DNA of 64,000 bases from Gnetum montanum (GCA_015680685.1 MNCI01020695.1:216268-280267), one strand, 5' to 3'; shown: positions 12,040-24,757, counted from the first letter of the stretch. Numbers and translations: made by a program. Notes: generated from the letters alone by a model not told the origin.

Positions 12040-12990
12040 CACTGGAAGGTATGTCCTTTTTCATTAGTTCCACTAATGGTTTTGCAACCTTTGAAAAGTT
12101 CTCAATGAATCTTCTATAATAGCAAGTGTATCCAACGAATGACTAAATATCTTTTATAGTTTTAGGTTGATGGGTAATTCCTTGGATAACTTTGATCTTT
12201 TCAATGTCTACCTTTATCCCTATTTGCATAGTCTTATGCCCTAATATGATGCCTTCTTTGACCATTAAATGCATTTTTTGCTAGTTAAGCCTTAAATTAA
12301 TTTCTATACATTGTTTTAGTACTTTCTCTAACTAGTCCAAGGCTTAATCAAAGTTTTCTCCATAGGTGGAGAAGTCATCCATGAAGACCTCCACACCATT
12401 TCCTATCTACTATTGGAATATTCTTAGAACTAATCATTCAAATGTTGCAGGAGCATTGCACAAGCCAAATAGCATTTGTTTGTATGCAAATTTTTCCCAA
12501 GGATTTGTGAATGTAGTCTTGGCTTGGTCTTCTAGGGCTACTTGAATTTGGTTGTACCCACTGTACCCATCTAGAAAACTATAGTAGCGATGCCCTACAA
12601 TGGTATCTAAGACTTGGTCGATGAATGACAATGGAAAGTGGTCTTTAAATGTTACCATGTTTAGGAGCCTGAAGTCTATACAAACCCTCCATTCACCCTC
12701 CTTCTTAGGCACAATGACTAAGGAACTGACCCGTTCACTGTCAGCAATGGGGTAAATGAACCCAGCTTTTAGAAGCTGTTCAATTTCTTCCTTAACCACT
12801 TGCTTAAGATTTGAGTTTAGTAACCTCTGCGGTTGTCGTTGAGGCTTCATGGAGGAATCGATGTAAATTCTATGTTGGCATATCCTAGGGTCTATTCTAG
12901 TTAATTCAGGATATGACCAAGCAAAGACTTTCTACCATTTGTTTACCATCTCCAGCAGTCTTTCCTTTTGTTGAGGAGCTAGCTTCATGT
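12040..12990 (-). pseudogene. Element B reverse transcriptase and start of RNase H
   Basis: A 138-codon open stretch (12850-12434) carries KEEIEQLLKAGFIYPIADSE, EWRVCIDFRLLNMVTFKDHF, FLDGYSGYNQIQ and FGLCNAPATFE. Past a frame break, the minus strand shows the catalytic region VEVFMDDFST (near 12380) and LVELMKKD of the RNase H connection (near 12050). The RT core is clear and only moderately damaged, and it is the same type as in A and D. The reading frame ends at the junction with element A's LTR, so RNase H and integrase are missing here. Confidence 0.9.
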
Positions 12991-13379
12991 TAATGATTAC
13001 TAGTTATCCATTCTTGAGAAACATGTATTCCATACCAGTGGGCAATGATTTTAACTCAAGGGGCTCCTGTTTAAAATTTTCAAGGATTTCCAACTTTTCC
13101 CAGTTGATATTTCCAATGTTAGGGCTTAAAAGTTGGTAATGTTCTTGCTCTAATGTATCTATGCTATCAAATTAAGCGCAAGTCAAACCCTTAGTTGGTT
13201 CCATGCATATAGTTAAACTGCTCTCTAAATCAACTATCAACCACTGGGTGCCTTCCTATCTTGTGGCTGTTGCATACAAGCATCTTTGTATGTTAGTCGC
13301 TTGTGCACACTGGTTGCATGCAGCCAATGTTAAACATTGTATGAACTAGGACTTTTGCACGCAATTTCACCCTGTGTCA

Positions 13380-13889
13380 CTTTATGTGATGCATGGAACT
13401 TTCTTCTTCTTGATCTTTCCAAACATATTATCCTTTGATATTTCTAGGGAAAGATCATCGATTCCTAGGGTGCATCAATCATGCTTAGCCATGCTCTTCC
13501 CATTATGATTGGAAAGCCCCCCTTATCATTGTTGACCTGAATCACTAGGAAATCGGTTGGATACGACCATCCACAAATAGTCATGACAATGTCCTCCACT
13601 AGTCCTAAACCATGATGGATTGGTTAGCCAACTCTAAATGAATGTTACTCTTTTTTAGTGGAGGTAGTTTTCAAGCCTTGTACATTTTTTGAGAGATCAG
13701 GTTGACACTGGAACCTGAATCCAAAAGAGCTTTGCACAGCTCATTCCTAGAAATTTGTAGATATATAAGAGGACTCCCAAGATCAAATAATTTCCTAGGA
13801 AGATGGTTAGCTTTTATCCAATTGGTGAAAGAATGAGTTAACATGACCATATGCGTTGGGCATGGTGTTTGGTTTGAAGGGAGTTCCAA
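13380..13889 (-). pseudogene. Element B aspartic protease, active site preserved
   Basis: The minus strand 13889-13671 reads LFDLGSPLIYLQISRNEL followed by CKALLDSGSSVNLISQKMYKA. This contains the complete DSGSS active-site motif, the best preserved protease site among the related elements here. Past a stop come the ESNIHLELANQS-type block and a degraded MGRAWL motif near 13500. It lies between gag and RT as in A, C and D. The protein would process Gag-Pol; stops on both sides make this copy non-functional. Confidence 0.8.
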
Positions 13890-14549
13890 AGTGTTGATTG
13901 GTAATGGGGCATCTAAGGGATTAGCTTCTTATGTTTTCAAGGACTTAGTTGGACTACTGGTTCTAAATAAAGGTCTTTTCTTCATGCTGTTGTCAAAACT
14001 AATAGTAGATTGAGAGTTAACAGCCCTTCTAGCGTTACGTTGCTATAGATGGGTAGGGAGCTCACCCTACATAGGTAGAGCAGGTGGTAATGGAGATGTG
14101 GATGGAAGAGATGTAGTCAAATGAGAAGGATAGTATGTTTGTGGAACATCACTCCTAGGAGAAGGAGTTCTATAGCATTCACTAGATTGGTAGTAAGGCT
14201 GAGGAGTGACATGACTAGTAGAGTCACGTCGAGACATTGGTTGCTGCACGTAATATCCATATGGGTCAGGTTAATGATAAGGATACTATTGCCATGGTGG
14301 TGGCATTCCCCATGATTGTGGGTATTTCCACTTTTGATACTACTCAACTAGTTGTGGTGGAGTTCCACTTGGATAATACGTCAAGGGTTGGTAGAACTAT
14401 ATTGGGTTGCCTTGAGGATAAGGCAAACTTTGAGGTGTTTGCCTTCTGTTCAATTGTGGGTTTAGTGCATACATCCCAGACTCCTACAGATGTGAGATTA
14501 CAGGGCAACATCTCATAGGATTATTGTATTAGCATATCTCACATCCACC

Positions 14550-16382
14550 ATCATTGTCTATATCCAAATCCACAACCTTTTAGATGATGGCAACTTTGCC
14601 CTTACCCTTGTTACGTGCATATTCCGCTTCTTTCTCTTTTCTCTTTTCCCATTCACTACCTTGCTCTCTAGACTCCTCTACTATTTTGAGAACAATTTGA
14701 AATCTATTATCTAGGGAGTCCCACATTTGGTCCACCTTTGACAATACTTTTGATGCAAGTTTCTGAATAGGTAAATTTCTCCTATTCACCATCTCTTCAA
14801 GTGGTGACTCTTCTTCATCCTCACAAAATGTAACTCCCTTCTTTCAGAGGGAAGAATCTCTATTATATTCCTCTACACTCTCTCTTTTCCTTAAATCACC
14901 TTCCTCTTTAGCAACTTGCACCAATAATCTTTGTACTTGATGGGCCCTAAGCTTATATAGTCTTCCTTGGGCATAGGTCCCAAGGGTTCTTCGCGTTTTA
15001 TGCCTAAGCCCATCTATGAGATGGTGTAGTTGATCCCTTTACGAGTAATCATGGCCTGGGAAATGATGTAATAGTGCATAATATTGGCCCATGGCAGCAT
15101 CCAAGGGTTTATGTTCTCCTTGTTTCCATCCTTGAATTTGCTTTCACAGGTTGGACACTTGGGAGTATGTTTGGTACTTATCGTTGAATAATTCTAACAT
15201 GGTACTCCACCTACGAATGGATTCTGGTTCTAGGGACTGGTACCAACTTTCTGCTTCTTTGACTAGTGTCCATGGGAACAACTTAATTTTTTGCCATCCA
15301 TTTTCTATGTTTTTCAAGGCACATGCATCATAGAATGCTTATAGATGATTCTGAGGATTAGTGTTGTATCCCCCTTCAAATCGTGGGATATTGTTCATAT
15401 CTAATCTCTTGATCTTACTATCTTTTTGGTGCCTTTTTGGAATTATAACAGCCTTAGTTATGTCTAGCATACTTCAGGTAGTGAGTAGGGATTCATCGTG
15501 ATCGTATTGTTTGTGTCGTCTATGATGCCTATGTTGTTCCTTACTCTCCCTTCTTTCATGTTGTGATTCTCTAGAATGCCCTTGTCCCCTTTCTCGACTA
15601 TTTCATCTGTGATCTTTGTTCCACTTATTATTATCCTCATGGTCTTTTTCCTTATGACTGTGTCCAGATCCTAAAAGAGAGGGTGAAGGAGATGATGAAG
15701 GTGAAGAAGAAGGAGGATCATCACCATGACGGTGCTTGCTACCTTCTCTTCGGTGGTCGCAACCTCACTTGTGATGATGATCAGAATGTCTATCTTTATT
15801 ATGCATTTATGCTCCTTTTCCAAACCCTTTGTGTCTATTGGTATTAGAACCTAGATTATGGATGGTTAAGTAAAGGTTCTGACACACAACCCCTTGACCA
15901 AATTCAATGGGAGGAACATTGTTTCGTGGGAACCCTCCTGAGGCAAGTTGACCATCCTCATTTTCACTTAAGATGTGTGGGACATCTTGGGACCACTTAC
16001 CCTTCATAGACTTGTGATGCCTCTCCTATTGTAGATCCCTTTAACATTGTGCCTCCATGGGTCAATACTCTCTTGAGTTGTGTTCATGCACAACGTATTC
16101 TACTTGTAAATGCTACATGCCAATTTGTGTGAGAGCATGAAGAAGCATGCTCAGGATTGAGTGATGAGGAGGGAACACTATGTTACCTTCTAAATCTTTC
16201 CAACATAGTTGTTCATCCTGATGGAGGATAAAGGTAAAGTTTGGTACATATTCATCAGGATGAACATATACCACACAGAACTATTGGGGTACTAGCGAAT
16301 CATCATCATGTGTACTATGCCTCTAATTATTTCTTGTATTAGACCTAGGTGGTGAAGCACTTTCATAAGAAGAAGGAGACAT
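14550..16382 (-). pseudogene. Element B gag (degenerate)
   Basis: The start is the ATG at 16382-16380 (MSPSSYESASPPR), at the same position relative to the primer site as in A and D. The N-terminal block VHPDEYVPNFTFILHQDE matches A, C and D. A His/Arg/Ser-rich linker follows (GCGGTG-rich, around 15520-15780), then the capsid part LDMNNIPRFEGGYNTNPQNH, EAESWYQSLEPESIR, LIDGLRHKTRRTLG, KVDQMWDSLDNRF (14792-14580) and a CEIC...RCCPV block. About ten in-frame stops, mostly TAG or TGA where relatives have Gln, Trp or Arg codons. The proline-rich tail (14249-14067) leads to the protease. Confidence 0.8.
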
Positions 16383-16501
16383 GATTGTCTATTTAGTGTG
16401 AAATATTATTCTTTTTAATAATTGTAAGATAACCAACCCTAAATGTTCTTTCCAATGATGAGAAAGATTTCCTAGGTTCTAATTAGTGCACAAACAATAA
16501 G

Positions 16502-16520
16502 GTCCCTGACAACGATGCTA
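16502..16520 (-). other. Primer-binding site, element B (tRNA-Asp type)
   Basis: The minus strand reads TAGCATCGTTGTCAGGGAC next to the LTR end, a mutated version of TGGCGCCGTTGCCGGGGAC. Confidence 0.65.
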
Positions 16521-16521
16521 A

Positions 16522-17358
16522 TGATGAGCGGCGAGGTATCCCTACGCTCAACCATATGAATACAAGCGTACATGCACAATCCGATCGGGTTCCAAGGACT
16601 AAGTGCTTATGCACCTTTGTGGAACAAGGATGGGTTAGTCAATCATTGTCTTCTCAAGCTTACTTTTATGACACAATTATATGGTTAAGTAAACTTGAGG
16701 TATATGATTTTTATGGCTTTTATCTTTTTATGTCCTGGTGCTACAAAGGGAGAAGTGAACTAATTAAGTAACTATCTTAACATAACTAATTGGCTACGCT
16801 CTAACTAGTCCTAACACAAGCATTTGTTTCCACTTACCATACACATCCTGAACCAGTGTCACACTATTGGGATTACCAAACGCTAATCATTACTGGGTTA
16901 CCAAGTGTTCCATGCATGCTCAAAATGGTCGTACTAAGTGTGCTTACTTAGGAGAGATTAACAGGGTGAGAGAGAGAACATTAATTAACTAAGGAAAGCA
17001 TTAATTACTAAAAATAACATTAATTAAGCTATTCCAAATGCTGCAAGGTTTATCACAAAGTTCGTCTTTATTGCCGTACACAAGGTGTGCTCAGGTACAT
17101 AATGCTCAAATAAAGATATGTTCACTTTATGACTCCTACTACGGGCACTCAGAAATAATTCTATCTTTGGAAAGGAAAAAAGGCAAGAGTTTGGGTAAGG
17201 GACTAAGACTAATTTCCAAAATCAAGTGTGCCCACCTCTTATTTATAGGCAATGAGGCAGGTCTAGATATTAGATGCCTGATATTTCTTGGAAGGATCTA
17301 ATATCGCAGACCCAATATCGTGGGTGCGATATCGCAATCCCAATATCGTGGTTCATCA
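16522..17358 (-). repeat. 5' LTR of element B
   Basis: On the minus strand it starts TGATGAACCACGATATTGG (17358) and ends CTCATCA (16522), 837 bp. The TATA box TATAAATA is at 17247-17240. The U3 start holds an array of CGATAT words (17358-17300) like that of element C. LTR C and LTR B share the core around TCTTTATT.GAGC and TAACAC..GGTAACCCA.TA. Confidence 0.85.
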
Positions 17359-17787
17359 CTCATCTTCTAGTGCTTGCATAGATGAAGCTTCTTGACTTAT
17401 TCCTTAATTGAGTAGTTGTAGTTTGGACCTAATAAATGCCTTGTATTATTCCATTATCTATACAAACTTCTGAAAGTATGATTTCATCTTATTATATTTA
17501 CTAATATAAGTTTGCAAGGTAGTTTTCCATTCTTCTTTCTTCTTCTCCATTAGTGATAAATTCTTGATAGCTATTGAAATTTCATCATCTTTGCTATTCT
17601 CTACCTTCTTAAATGCTACATAATGAATTAAAAATTTAACATAAAGATACACTCCAGCTCTTACAAGCTGATGATCATTCAATATATTTTGTTGCATAGT
17701 ATCCAACTAATACTATACTCCTCTCTTTGTTGTTGCATCTGTATCCTTGCTCTAGTCTTCAACAAATTCTTACCAAAATTTCTTATT
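17359..17787. other. Unassigned spacer between element B and LTR-like block
   Basis: An AT-rich 430-bp stretch. The minus strand has an 82-codon open frame (17706-17458) rich in Lys and Glu (VENSKDDEISIAIKNLSLME...KKKEEWKTTLQ). I do not recognise it, and chance cannot be excluded. It could be the start of an internal region of the minus-strand element whose LTR would be the block to its right. Confidence 0.3.
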
Positions 17788-18850
17788 GTAGTGACCGAAA
17801 ACGTCGACAGTTGGAAACATCAAGAGGTCATCAATCGGATAATCTTAACCCCAAATCCACACAAGGGCCATGTTGGATAAAACAGAAATGGGGTGCCCTG
17901 AACAGTCTGGTTGATCAGACAGAGACTTAATCGGTGTCACTAAACCTTTTGCAAATGTGTAATTTGAAAATAATGTTTATAGCGTAAAATAACAATTATT
18001 AAATACGAGGAAGTGAAAACATTGTAAAATGCAATGATAAGCAAGAAAATAAAGCGAATTGGAGTTAAGAAATGCACTGCTTCAAGATTATGGCTTTACT
18101 TTGTCAAGATGGATACAATCGGTTGCACCACATTGGAAAGCATAGAGATTCCAAAAGTAACCAAGACATTCAAAGCAAGCCAACTGTACACTTGAATGCG
18201 AATTTGAGAACTAACGATGCAAAATCCTACGAAGGCAATAGAAAAGAGCTAACAGAATGCCAAATGGGAATGCAAACTGTTTGATTTTCGTCAACTCACA
18301 ATATGTTTACAATGCTCAAGATTGCCAACCCAATTTTTGCCAACTTGCCAACCCGTTCAAATGCCCTTTGAATTAACAATTTGCCAACTAAGCAAAATTT
18401 TCCAACCCTGCCAAAATTTGCCAACCCTCTGAGTGTTGCTCATCGGGGTATTTATAGGGCTAGGAGCACGCGAGAGATGCAGTTTGGATGCCACGTGTCC
18501 TAGACCCATAAGATGTTGACATGTCCATGCTGCATGGACATGCAAAGCTGATTGATTGATGAGCTTGCCACGCTGCAACCATGCTGTCGAAACTAGAGAT
18601 GCTAGGATCAAGTGCGCCAATGATGCAAACAAGGAGTGAAGAGCACCGATGTAGTGTAGTCACCTACTACACTATGCTACGCGGTGGAGTCTAGCCTATT
18701 AGCGTAGCGTAGCTGCTCACTAGGTTGTGTTACGCTATGGAGCGTATCCTTTTAGTGTAGTGTAGCTACCAGTTTGAAGTGCTATGCTATGTAGCGTAGC
18801 CTAGCATAGCCACCAGTTCGAAGAAGAAATTTGCGTTGGAGTGAATTACA
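17788..18850 (-). repeat. Probable LTR (minus strand), family not recognised
   Basis: The left boundary has TGTAGTGACCGAAAACG on the plus strand, which on the minus strand would be an LTR end ...CACTACA. A TATA box, TATAAATA, is at 18456-18449 on the minus strand. Downstream of it are repeated GTTGGCAA words (18425-18325), and upstream (18650-18830) a dense cluster of GTAGCGTAG/GCTACGC words like a U3 repeat region. The right boundary is not defined, and no partner LTR or primer site was found. It might be a solo LTR or an unrelated promoter-bearing repeat. Confidence 0.35.
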
Positions 18851-21800
18851 GATGCTGGAAGCCTTTGAAGTGTACTGGTTGCACCTTTGAGTTGAGATGA
18901 TGATTCTCTATTGCCCATGACTCTTATGATTGTGTTGAGATTTTGATCTTGGTTGAAACTAGTGTTAGTCGCTGGGAATGATTATTATATATGAACCTCG
19001 GAATTCTGAGAGAGTGTTAGCTTTCTTTGAGTGTGCCTCTTGATGAAATCATTTGTTGAGTATATCTAATTGATCCATCAATTTTTTGCATGATTAATCT
19101 TTATGCATGTTGTTGAGGTCTTGCTTCTTATGATGTTACTTTGTTATATGATCATGCTTGATGGTTGTATGAGGTTGATGTGTTGATCGTGTTCCTGCTA
19201 ACTTCCATATTTCTAAGCTTTTGTCTCAATATTTGCAGGAAATACAGGTACAAAGATGTAGCTAGTGGTGACCTCATTTGATTCTGTGAGCACCATGTCT
19301 ATGGGAAAGATATGTGCTCTTAAGATCTTCATGAATTAATTATTTGGTCTTAGAATCCCAACATTGGGTTGCGGATTTATCAGTACCTTGGCTATGATGA
19401 ATCAACAAGTACATTATGATTTGTTTGCCTCACTGTGCTGGGTGAGCACTAATAGAGAATGGTGATTTTTCCTAAACCCTACAGATATTGCGCTAGCAAA
19501 TCGCATGAACGGTATCCTTGGCCATGCCGAATACCAATGGCCTAAGAGTGGCCAATGCATTGAGGTCCCACTATGGCAGGTGGTGGAATATTAGTTGGCA
19601 TGTTTCATTGTTTGATCATTGCATTTATGTCCTAAATCATGTTTGTTCGATGGAAGTCATGTAGTGGGTTCAGTGTAACGGTTGATCATGTACGTTTTGA
19701 GATAGTGGTGCAGTGACAGATGATCATTTATGCTTCGTGACAGAGACAAGTTTTTCTCAGAACAACATGGTCCTTTCATGGTATGCTCTTGGTGGCCTAA
19801 ATCCTTTAGCCTAGGATGGGCTTGGGTAGTTCGTCCTATAGCCTTCTAGGCCTGGGTAGCATTCCCAAATACCATGTATGTTCTCATTAAAATGTATTCC
19901 TATCCTCGAGTGTGTGAAATGTATCCTTGTGATATTCTCAATTCGATTGTATGCACTCAAAAGTGCTAGATGTATTGCCTTATGTGACTTAGTTGTCTTC
20001 TCATTGTAGGCCTATGCCATAACCTATGACAAGGCCAACCTTGATGTATGGTGCTTTCCTGGTGCTTGTTTTGAAGTGCCCTTACTATATGTTGTAAACA
20101 ACCTTTTTTCCTTGATGTATGATGTTGTAATGACTGGACTAGGGCATGTCCTTGCCCATTGTGCTCTTGAACTGGTGCCATGTGTTCTTGGTGATGTTGG
20201 CATGCCTGGATGGTGTGTGCTTTGGTGAACATCCTTGAGATAGGACAAATCTTGGGAACACTTTCTCTTGTGTTCCTGGATTGGAAAATATCTTGTCCAC
20301 AGATGATCGATGGTGGTATGTGGCTTGAAATACAAAACAATTGGTTCGATGTGCTTGATCTTGATAACGGGTGGTTCACTGTGGCCCTGTGAATTACAAT
20401 GCAGACTGAAATCCAAATCAATGTGATGTTGTGATGTCTAGTGGTGGAGTAGAGTTAAGTTCTTGGTATTGGCACCTAGAATCACTCTTCGATGTTGGAT
20501 GTGATTGTGGGGCAGTTGTGCAAATGTTGGGCTGGTGGTCCATCCTTGAATAAATGATGTTATAGATACAAAAATTGTGATTTCTCTTGGTGGCCTTGCT
20601 TGGTGGGCTTGAATGTGCTCAAAACACTTGAACTTATGCTCTCATGATTAGGGGCTTCTAATGATTTGTGCATGTTGGTGGGCTCTAGTGACTAATTTTA
20701 TTTTGGTGCTTTGGATTGCACTCTCATGGTTTGGGACTTATTGGTGCTTTCGTGGTCTATGGTGTGATTCCATGATAGGGGACTCATTGGGCTTAATAGG
20801 CTATGGTGTCTTGCAAATTTTTCCATGTACTCTATCCGTTATGTACACTAATGTATCACACATTCCCTCCCTAATGTATTGTCCCATGTCTCTGGTGTAA
20901 TGTTAATTCATGTTGGTGTTCTCACCTCCTTGGTGGGATAGCAGAGTTGAGCATGATATTACTTAGCAAATCTTTAATTCTATGAGGGGTCATTCTCCAT
21001 TCTGATGGATGCCCTCTTTAGTTCCTGAAATAATAAGGTAGGTGGTATTGAGATGGTTATTTTCTATTTGGGACCTAGAAGAAGTTGATGTTCAAGACTT
21101 GTTCCTAGCAGTTTCCCCATGTTCGTGAACTCTTGGGGTTTGTTTTCAGAGACAGAATGTTATTACCTGGGTGAAATTTAGGCAACCTTCTTTATGATGC
21201 CAAGTTGTTGATGTTCCTTCTTGTAAGCAAGGCATGATCTTATGTACTCACTTAGCTTTTCAGGGCTTTAGAGGAACTTCCTTGTTGGGGTTCTCTGGTA
21301 GAAAACCCTTATTGTAAATCCTTCAGGGATGAATCATGTAGTGTTTTGAGTTGTAACTAATGTTTGTGGCCCATTTCATGTAAAACTATCTTGAGGACCT
21401 AGTCCTCCTATGGGCAAAATGTTGTTGTTGACTTGTGTCTATTGTTTGGGTTGAATGATAATAGGTAGTGGTGCGGCCTTGTCCACCACAAATTGATGTA
21501 AACGGGCTTGATTGGGATGTATGAAAAAAAAACCTAGATCTCCCAAGATGAGACAGAAATCCCTCTTGATAAAATTTCAAAGGGATGAACTGCTTGATGT
21601 CTCAATTTATTCTCAATGTGAAATTGAATTTGGGTAAGACTTGTCAACCCATGTCTTCCCTCAGCAGGTAACAGTTCGATGATATGGTTCTATTGGCTAT
21701 ATTCACTACTTGGACATGTATTATGGGTAAGGTGTAGTTGGGCTACTATACTTACCTATGTAAGAAACCTCCCAAAGAGGATCCTTCCTTCAAGTGCAAA

Positions 21801-23920
21801 AATATAATGAAAGGTGTTGATCATGAGACAGGCATTCATTCTTGATACAGTGTGGAAATTCAAATTCTAGGAACCTTAATGTTCTTTGGAGAATTCATGA
21901 TCTGGTTTCTCTTAGAGGTGACTCTATATTCTTTCCTATACCTAGTGTTCAAAAAATGGTGCTTGTCCCATAACTTGGAGTCGGAATGATAGCTTGTATG
22001 TAGCAAGTGCAGTTGATCCTTCTCCATGCATGGGATATTATGGTTGCATTCAATGATGTGCTTATGGTTGACATGAGGTAGGTGTATGGAGGATTGTCAT
22101 GGGGTTGGCTGCCCAATAGATCCTCCACTTGTTCTAACATTTGAGCAAGCATTCTCGATGTTCAACAATCACAAGAGGTGTTGATGACAATTTTGGCTTG
22201 TTGTATGATAGCTTCTTGGGGAAGTTTCCAAATAGATTTTTGGATCTTCTCTCTCATTATGGCTATGGAATACTGTTGGATGGTAAATTGAGGTATGCGA
22301 TGCTGGTGTCTATGGATGACAAGGTCAAGCTCCAAAGATCTACCCTTGTACCTTGTTTGGAAGGGAGAACATGCTCGCCTCCCTTCATACCAGCTTGAAC
22401 AGACATGATGAAAGAAAATGCACATGGTATAGGTGCACATGGAATCAGTGCTTAGATGGTTGCACTAGTCAAACCCCATGGGTCTGGATGCGAGTAGCAA
22501 AACATGGAGTTCTAGCAAGCATGAGTTGCTTGTAGAGTCATGGCTCTTTCGAAGCATGTCCTCCCTCTCGGTTTAATGTTCCCAAGTCCCTCACCATGGG
22601 TAGTGGCCCTGGTGAGCCCTCAAAATCGATGATGAAAAAAATTGATGGGTGCTAAGATGTCATTCACAAAGGAACTTAGCAGGACTTGCAGAAGAGGATC
22701 TGTCTTCTTGCTTAAGTATGGGTTTATGCAAGAAGATATGTCTCTACATCCTCAGAAGGGATGGATCTAGGGGACACCTTAGAGATGTTGGCCCTTTGTC
22801 CTGGACTACTCCCGCTTGTTATCAAGTGGGGAAGTCTTTGGGCTTCCTTCAATTGCCCTTACATTTCGTGCAAAGCATTAGATGGAAGGACGTATTAGGT
22901 GTTGGGGTTGGTAACTTCCTTCAAGCCAGGCATTAGAAGAGTTGACGAAGTTTCGAACCCATACAGAAGTGTACTCTTGAAGCTATCCTAGGCTTTGCTT
23001 AGAGGATATCACTTCTTTGTGTGAGGGAGGATTGTGAGAGATGTACTAGGGTGGTGGTTCTCCTGGGCTCTCCCCATGGTTCGAGGGCCATGGAACACTT
23101 TGAGGCACCCTCGGGTGACTCTCAAGTGTTAGAAAATCCACCCTGGCTTGGCAGTACCAAGCTAGTAATAGGACACCATCCTGTTGTAACTCTCTTCTAA
23201 GTCCTCTTCATCCCCCCCCCCCCTCTCACCATGGAGAACTACATGGCCCTGATTCTACAATGGTCATACATATGTAGGTAGCCAAGATTGGATGGTTTTG
23301 GTGAAATTCCATGCCACACCTTGTACTAGATCGTGAGGGATTTGGGGGTGAGGCACCTTCCCTTGTAGGTGCATCGTTTCCCCCTTCCACCGATGTTGTC
23401 TACAAGGTTGTGTGTGTGCTTGTTTGCATGGTCCTCATTTTGAGTTGGTTACCCTTCATGAGGTGTGTTGCCATATATGTTAAGAAGCTGTGATTCTGCT
23501 TGCACTCACTTGAGAGTTGCTTGCTTGCTTGAGGCGTATTCCCTAGGTCTTCCACCCCAGATCCATTGGATCTTAGTGAATTCCTTGGGGTATCAAACAA
23601 CGTCGAGGCAACGTTGTTACATAGCATATGTGCTCTTCTTCTTAAATAATGTATACATATGTACAATTGATAGGGTCTTCAACTTCTTTGTAGCATCCTT
23701 TTCCTCAAAAGTAAGGATCAAGCTATGCTTGATTGATCTTCATGTCAATACCTTGACACTAGCTAATTCTTGACTACTTTGTTCTTTTAGAGTTACAATT
23801 AACACTTCCTTAAATGTTATTTTATTCTTATTATTGAGATTTGTAACCTATCTTTTTTTTAGAAGAAAAAGGATTACCACACATGATGGTAATTGAGAAA
23901 AACTCCCTTGTAAAAACTTT
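18851..23920. other. Five kilobases without a recognisable gene
   Basis: I looked for RT, integrase, protease, gag and common plant domains on both strands and recognised none. Open frames up to 151 codons (minus, 20421-19966) overlap another 130-codon minus frame and have a biased His/Gln/Ser composition without a motif. T-rich stretches with TTTGCAG (near 19236) could be splice acceptors. A run of C lies near 23213-23222. This may be the decayed interior of an unknown repeat or a non-coding transcript region. Confidence 0.4.
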
Positions 23921-24737
23921 TGATGAGCTACGATATCGTGTCCGCCCCTACGATATCGCGTCCGCCCCTACGATATCACGTACACAATATCACAGCCCTT
24001 CACAATGTCTATAAATAAGGGGCATCTTTCCCTATTCAAGGCACTTAGATTTAGACCCTTAGCCAACCTCTTGTAGTTTTACCATTCCAGAGTTAGATAA
24101 TTTCCATGTTCCTGCAATAGGAGTCTTAAAGTGAACGGATCTTTATTCGAGCAAATTGTACTTGAGCACACATTTGTGTACAACAATAAAGATGAACTTT
24201 TTGATAAACCTTGCAGCATGTGGACTAAGCTAAATAGAAATTAATTATTTTAAAATGTTTAATTTCTTTCCTAGATAATTAATCTCTCTTAACCCTTGAC
24301 TCTCCTAGTTAAGTGAACTCAATACGACCACTTCAAGCACATGTGTAACGCTTGATAACCCAGTAACGAGTAGCATTTGGTAATCCCAATAGCGTTGCAC
24401 TAGTTCAGGGTGTGTGCGAAAAGTGGGAATAGATACTAGTGTTAGGACAATTAGAACTTAATTAGTGAATAGTTAATAAAATTTAGTCACTTAGTTCTCT
24501 TCACCTTCCCCTATTGGCATAATACATTAAAAAGATAAAAGATATAAAAATCATATACCTCAAGCTTACTTAACCATACAACCGTGACAATACAAGTAAG
24601 TTTGGGAAGACAACGATTGATTAACCTTAAGTGTTCCATTAAAGCGTGTAAGCACTTAGTCCTTGGAGTTCGACTAGATCATGTGTGAGACACTCGTATT
24701 CATATGGTTGAGTGTAGGGGTACCTTGCCACTCATCA
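23921..24737 (+). repeat. 5' LTR of element C
   Basis: 817 bp, TGATGAG...CTCATCA. The U3 start holds three CTACGATATCG/ACG units within about 60 bases; TATA box at 24010-24017. From the TATA box onwards it closely resembles the 3' LTR (46680-47483), but the GATATC array differs. Confidence 0.92.
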
Positions 24738-24738
24738 T

Positions 24739-24757
24739 TGGCGTCGTTGCTGAGGAC
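24739..24757 (+). other. Primer-binding site, element C (tRNA-Asp type)
   Basis: TGGCGTCGTTGCTGAGGAC follows the LTR end by one base. It is the closest of the four related sites to TGGCGCCGTTGCCGGGGAC. Confidence 0.8.

Larger units (their letters stand above)
12028..17358 (-). mobile_element. Element B: 5' half of an Athila-like retrotransposon
   Basis: 5' LTR, primer site, gag, protease, RT and the beginning of RNase H are present in order on the minus strand. The homology stops in RNase H (after PLVELMKKD, about 12050), exactly where element A's LTR begins. The simplest reading is that A inserted into B, leaving B's 3' half beyond A to the left of the window. Confidence 0.8.

Noticed and set aside
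19966-20421. 151- and 130-codon overlapping minus frames as a gene
   Set aside because: Two overlapping frames with His/Gln/Ser-biased composition, no domain, no homolog among the elements in the window.
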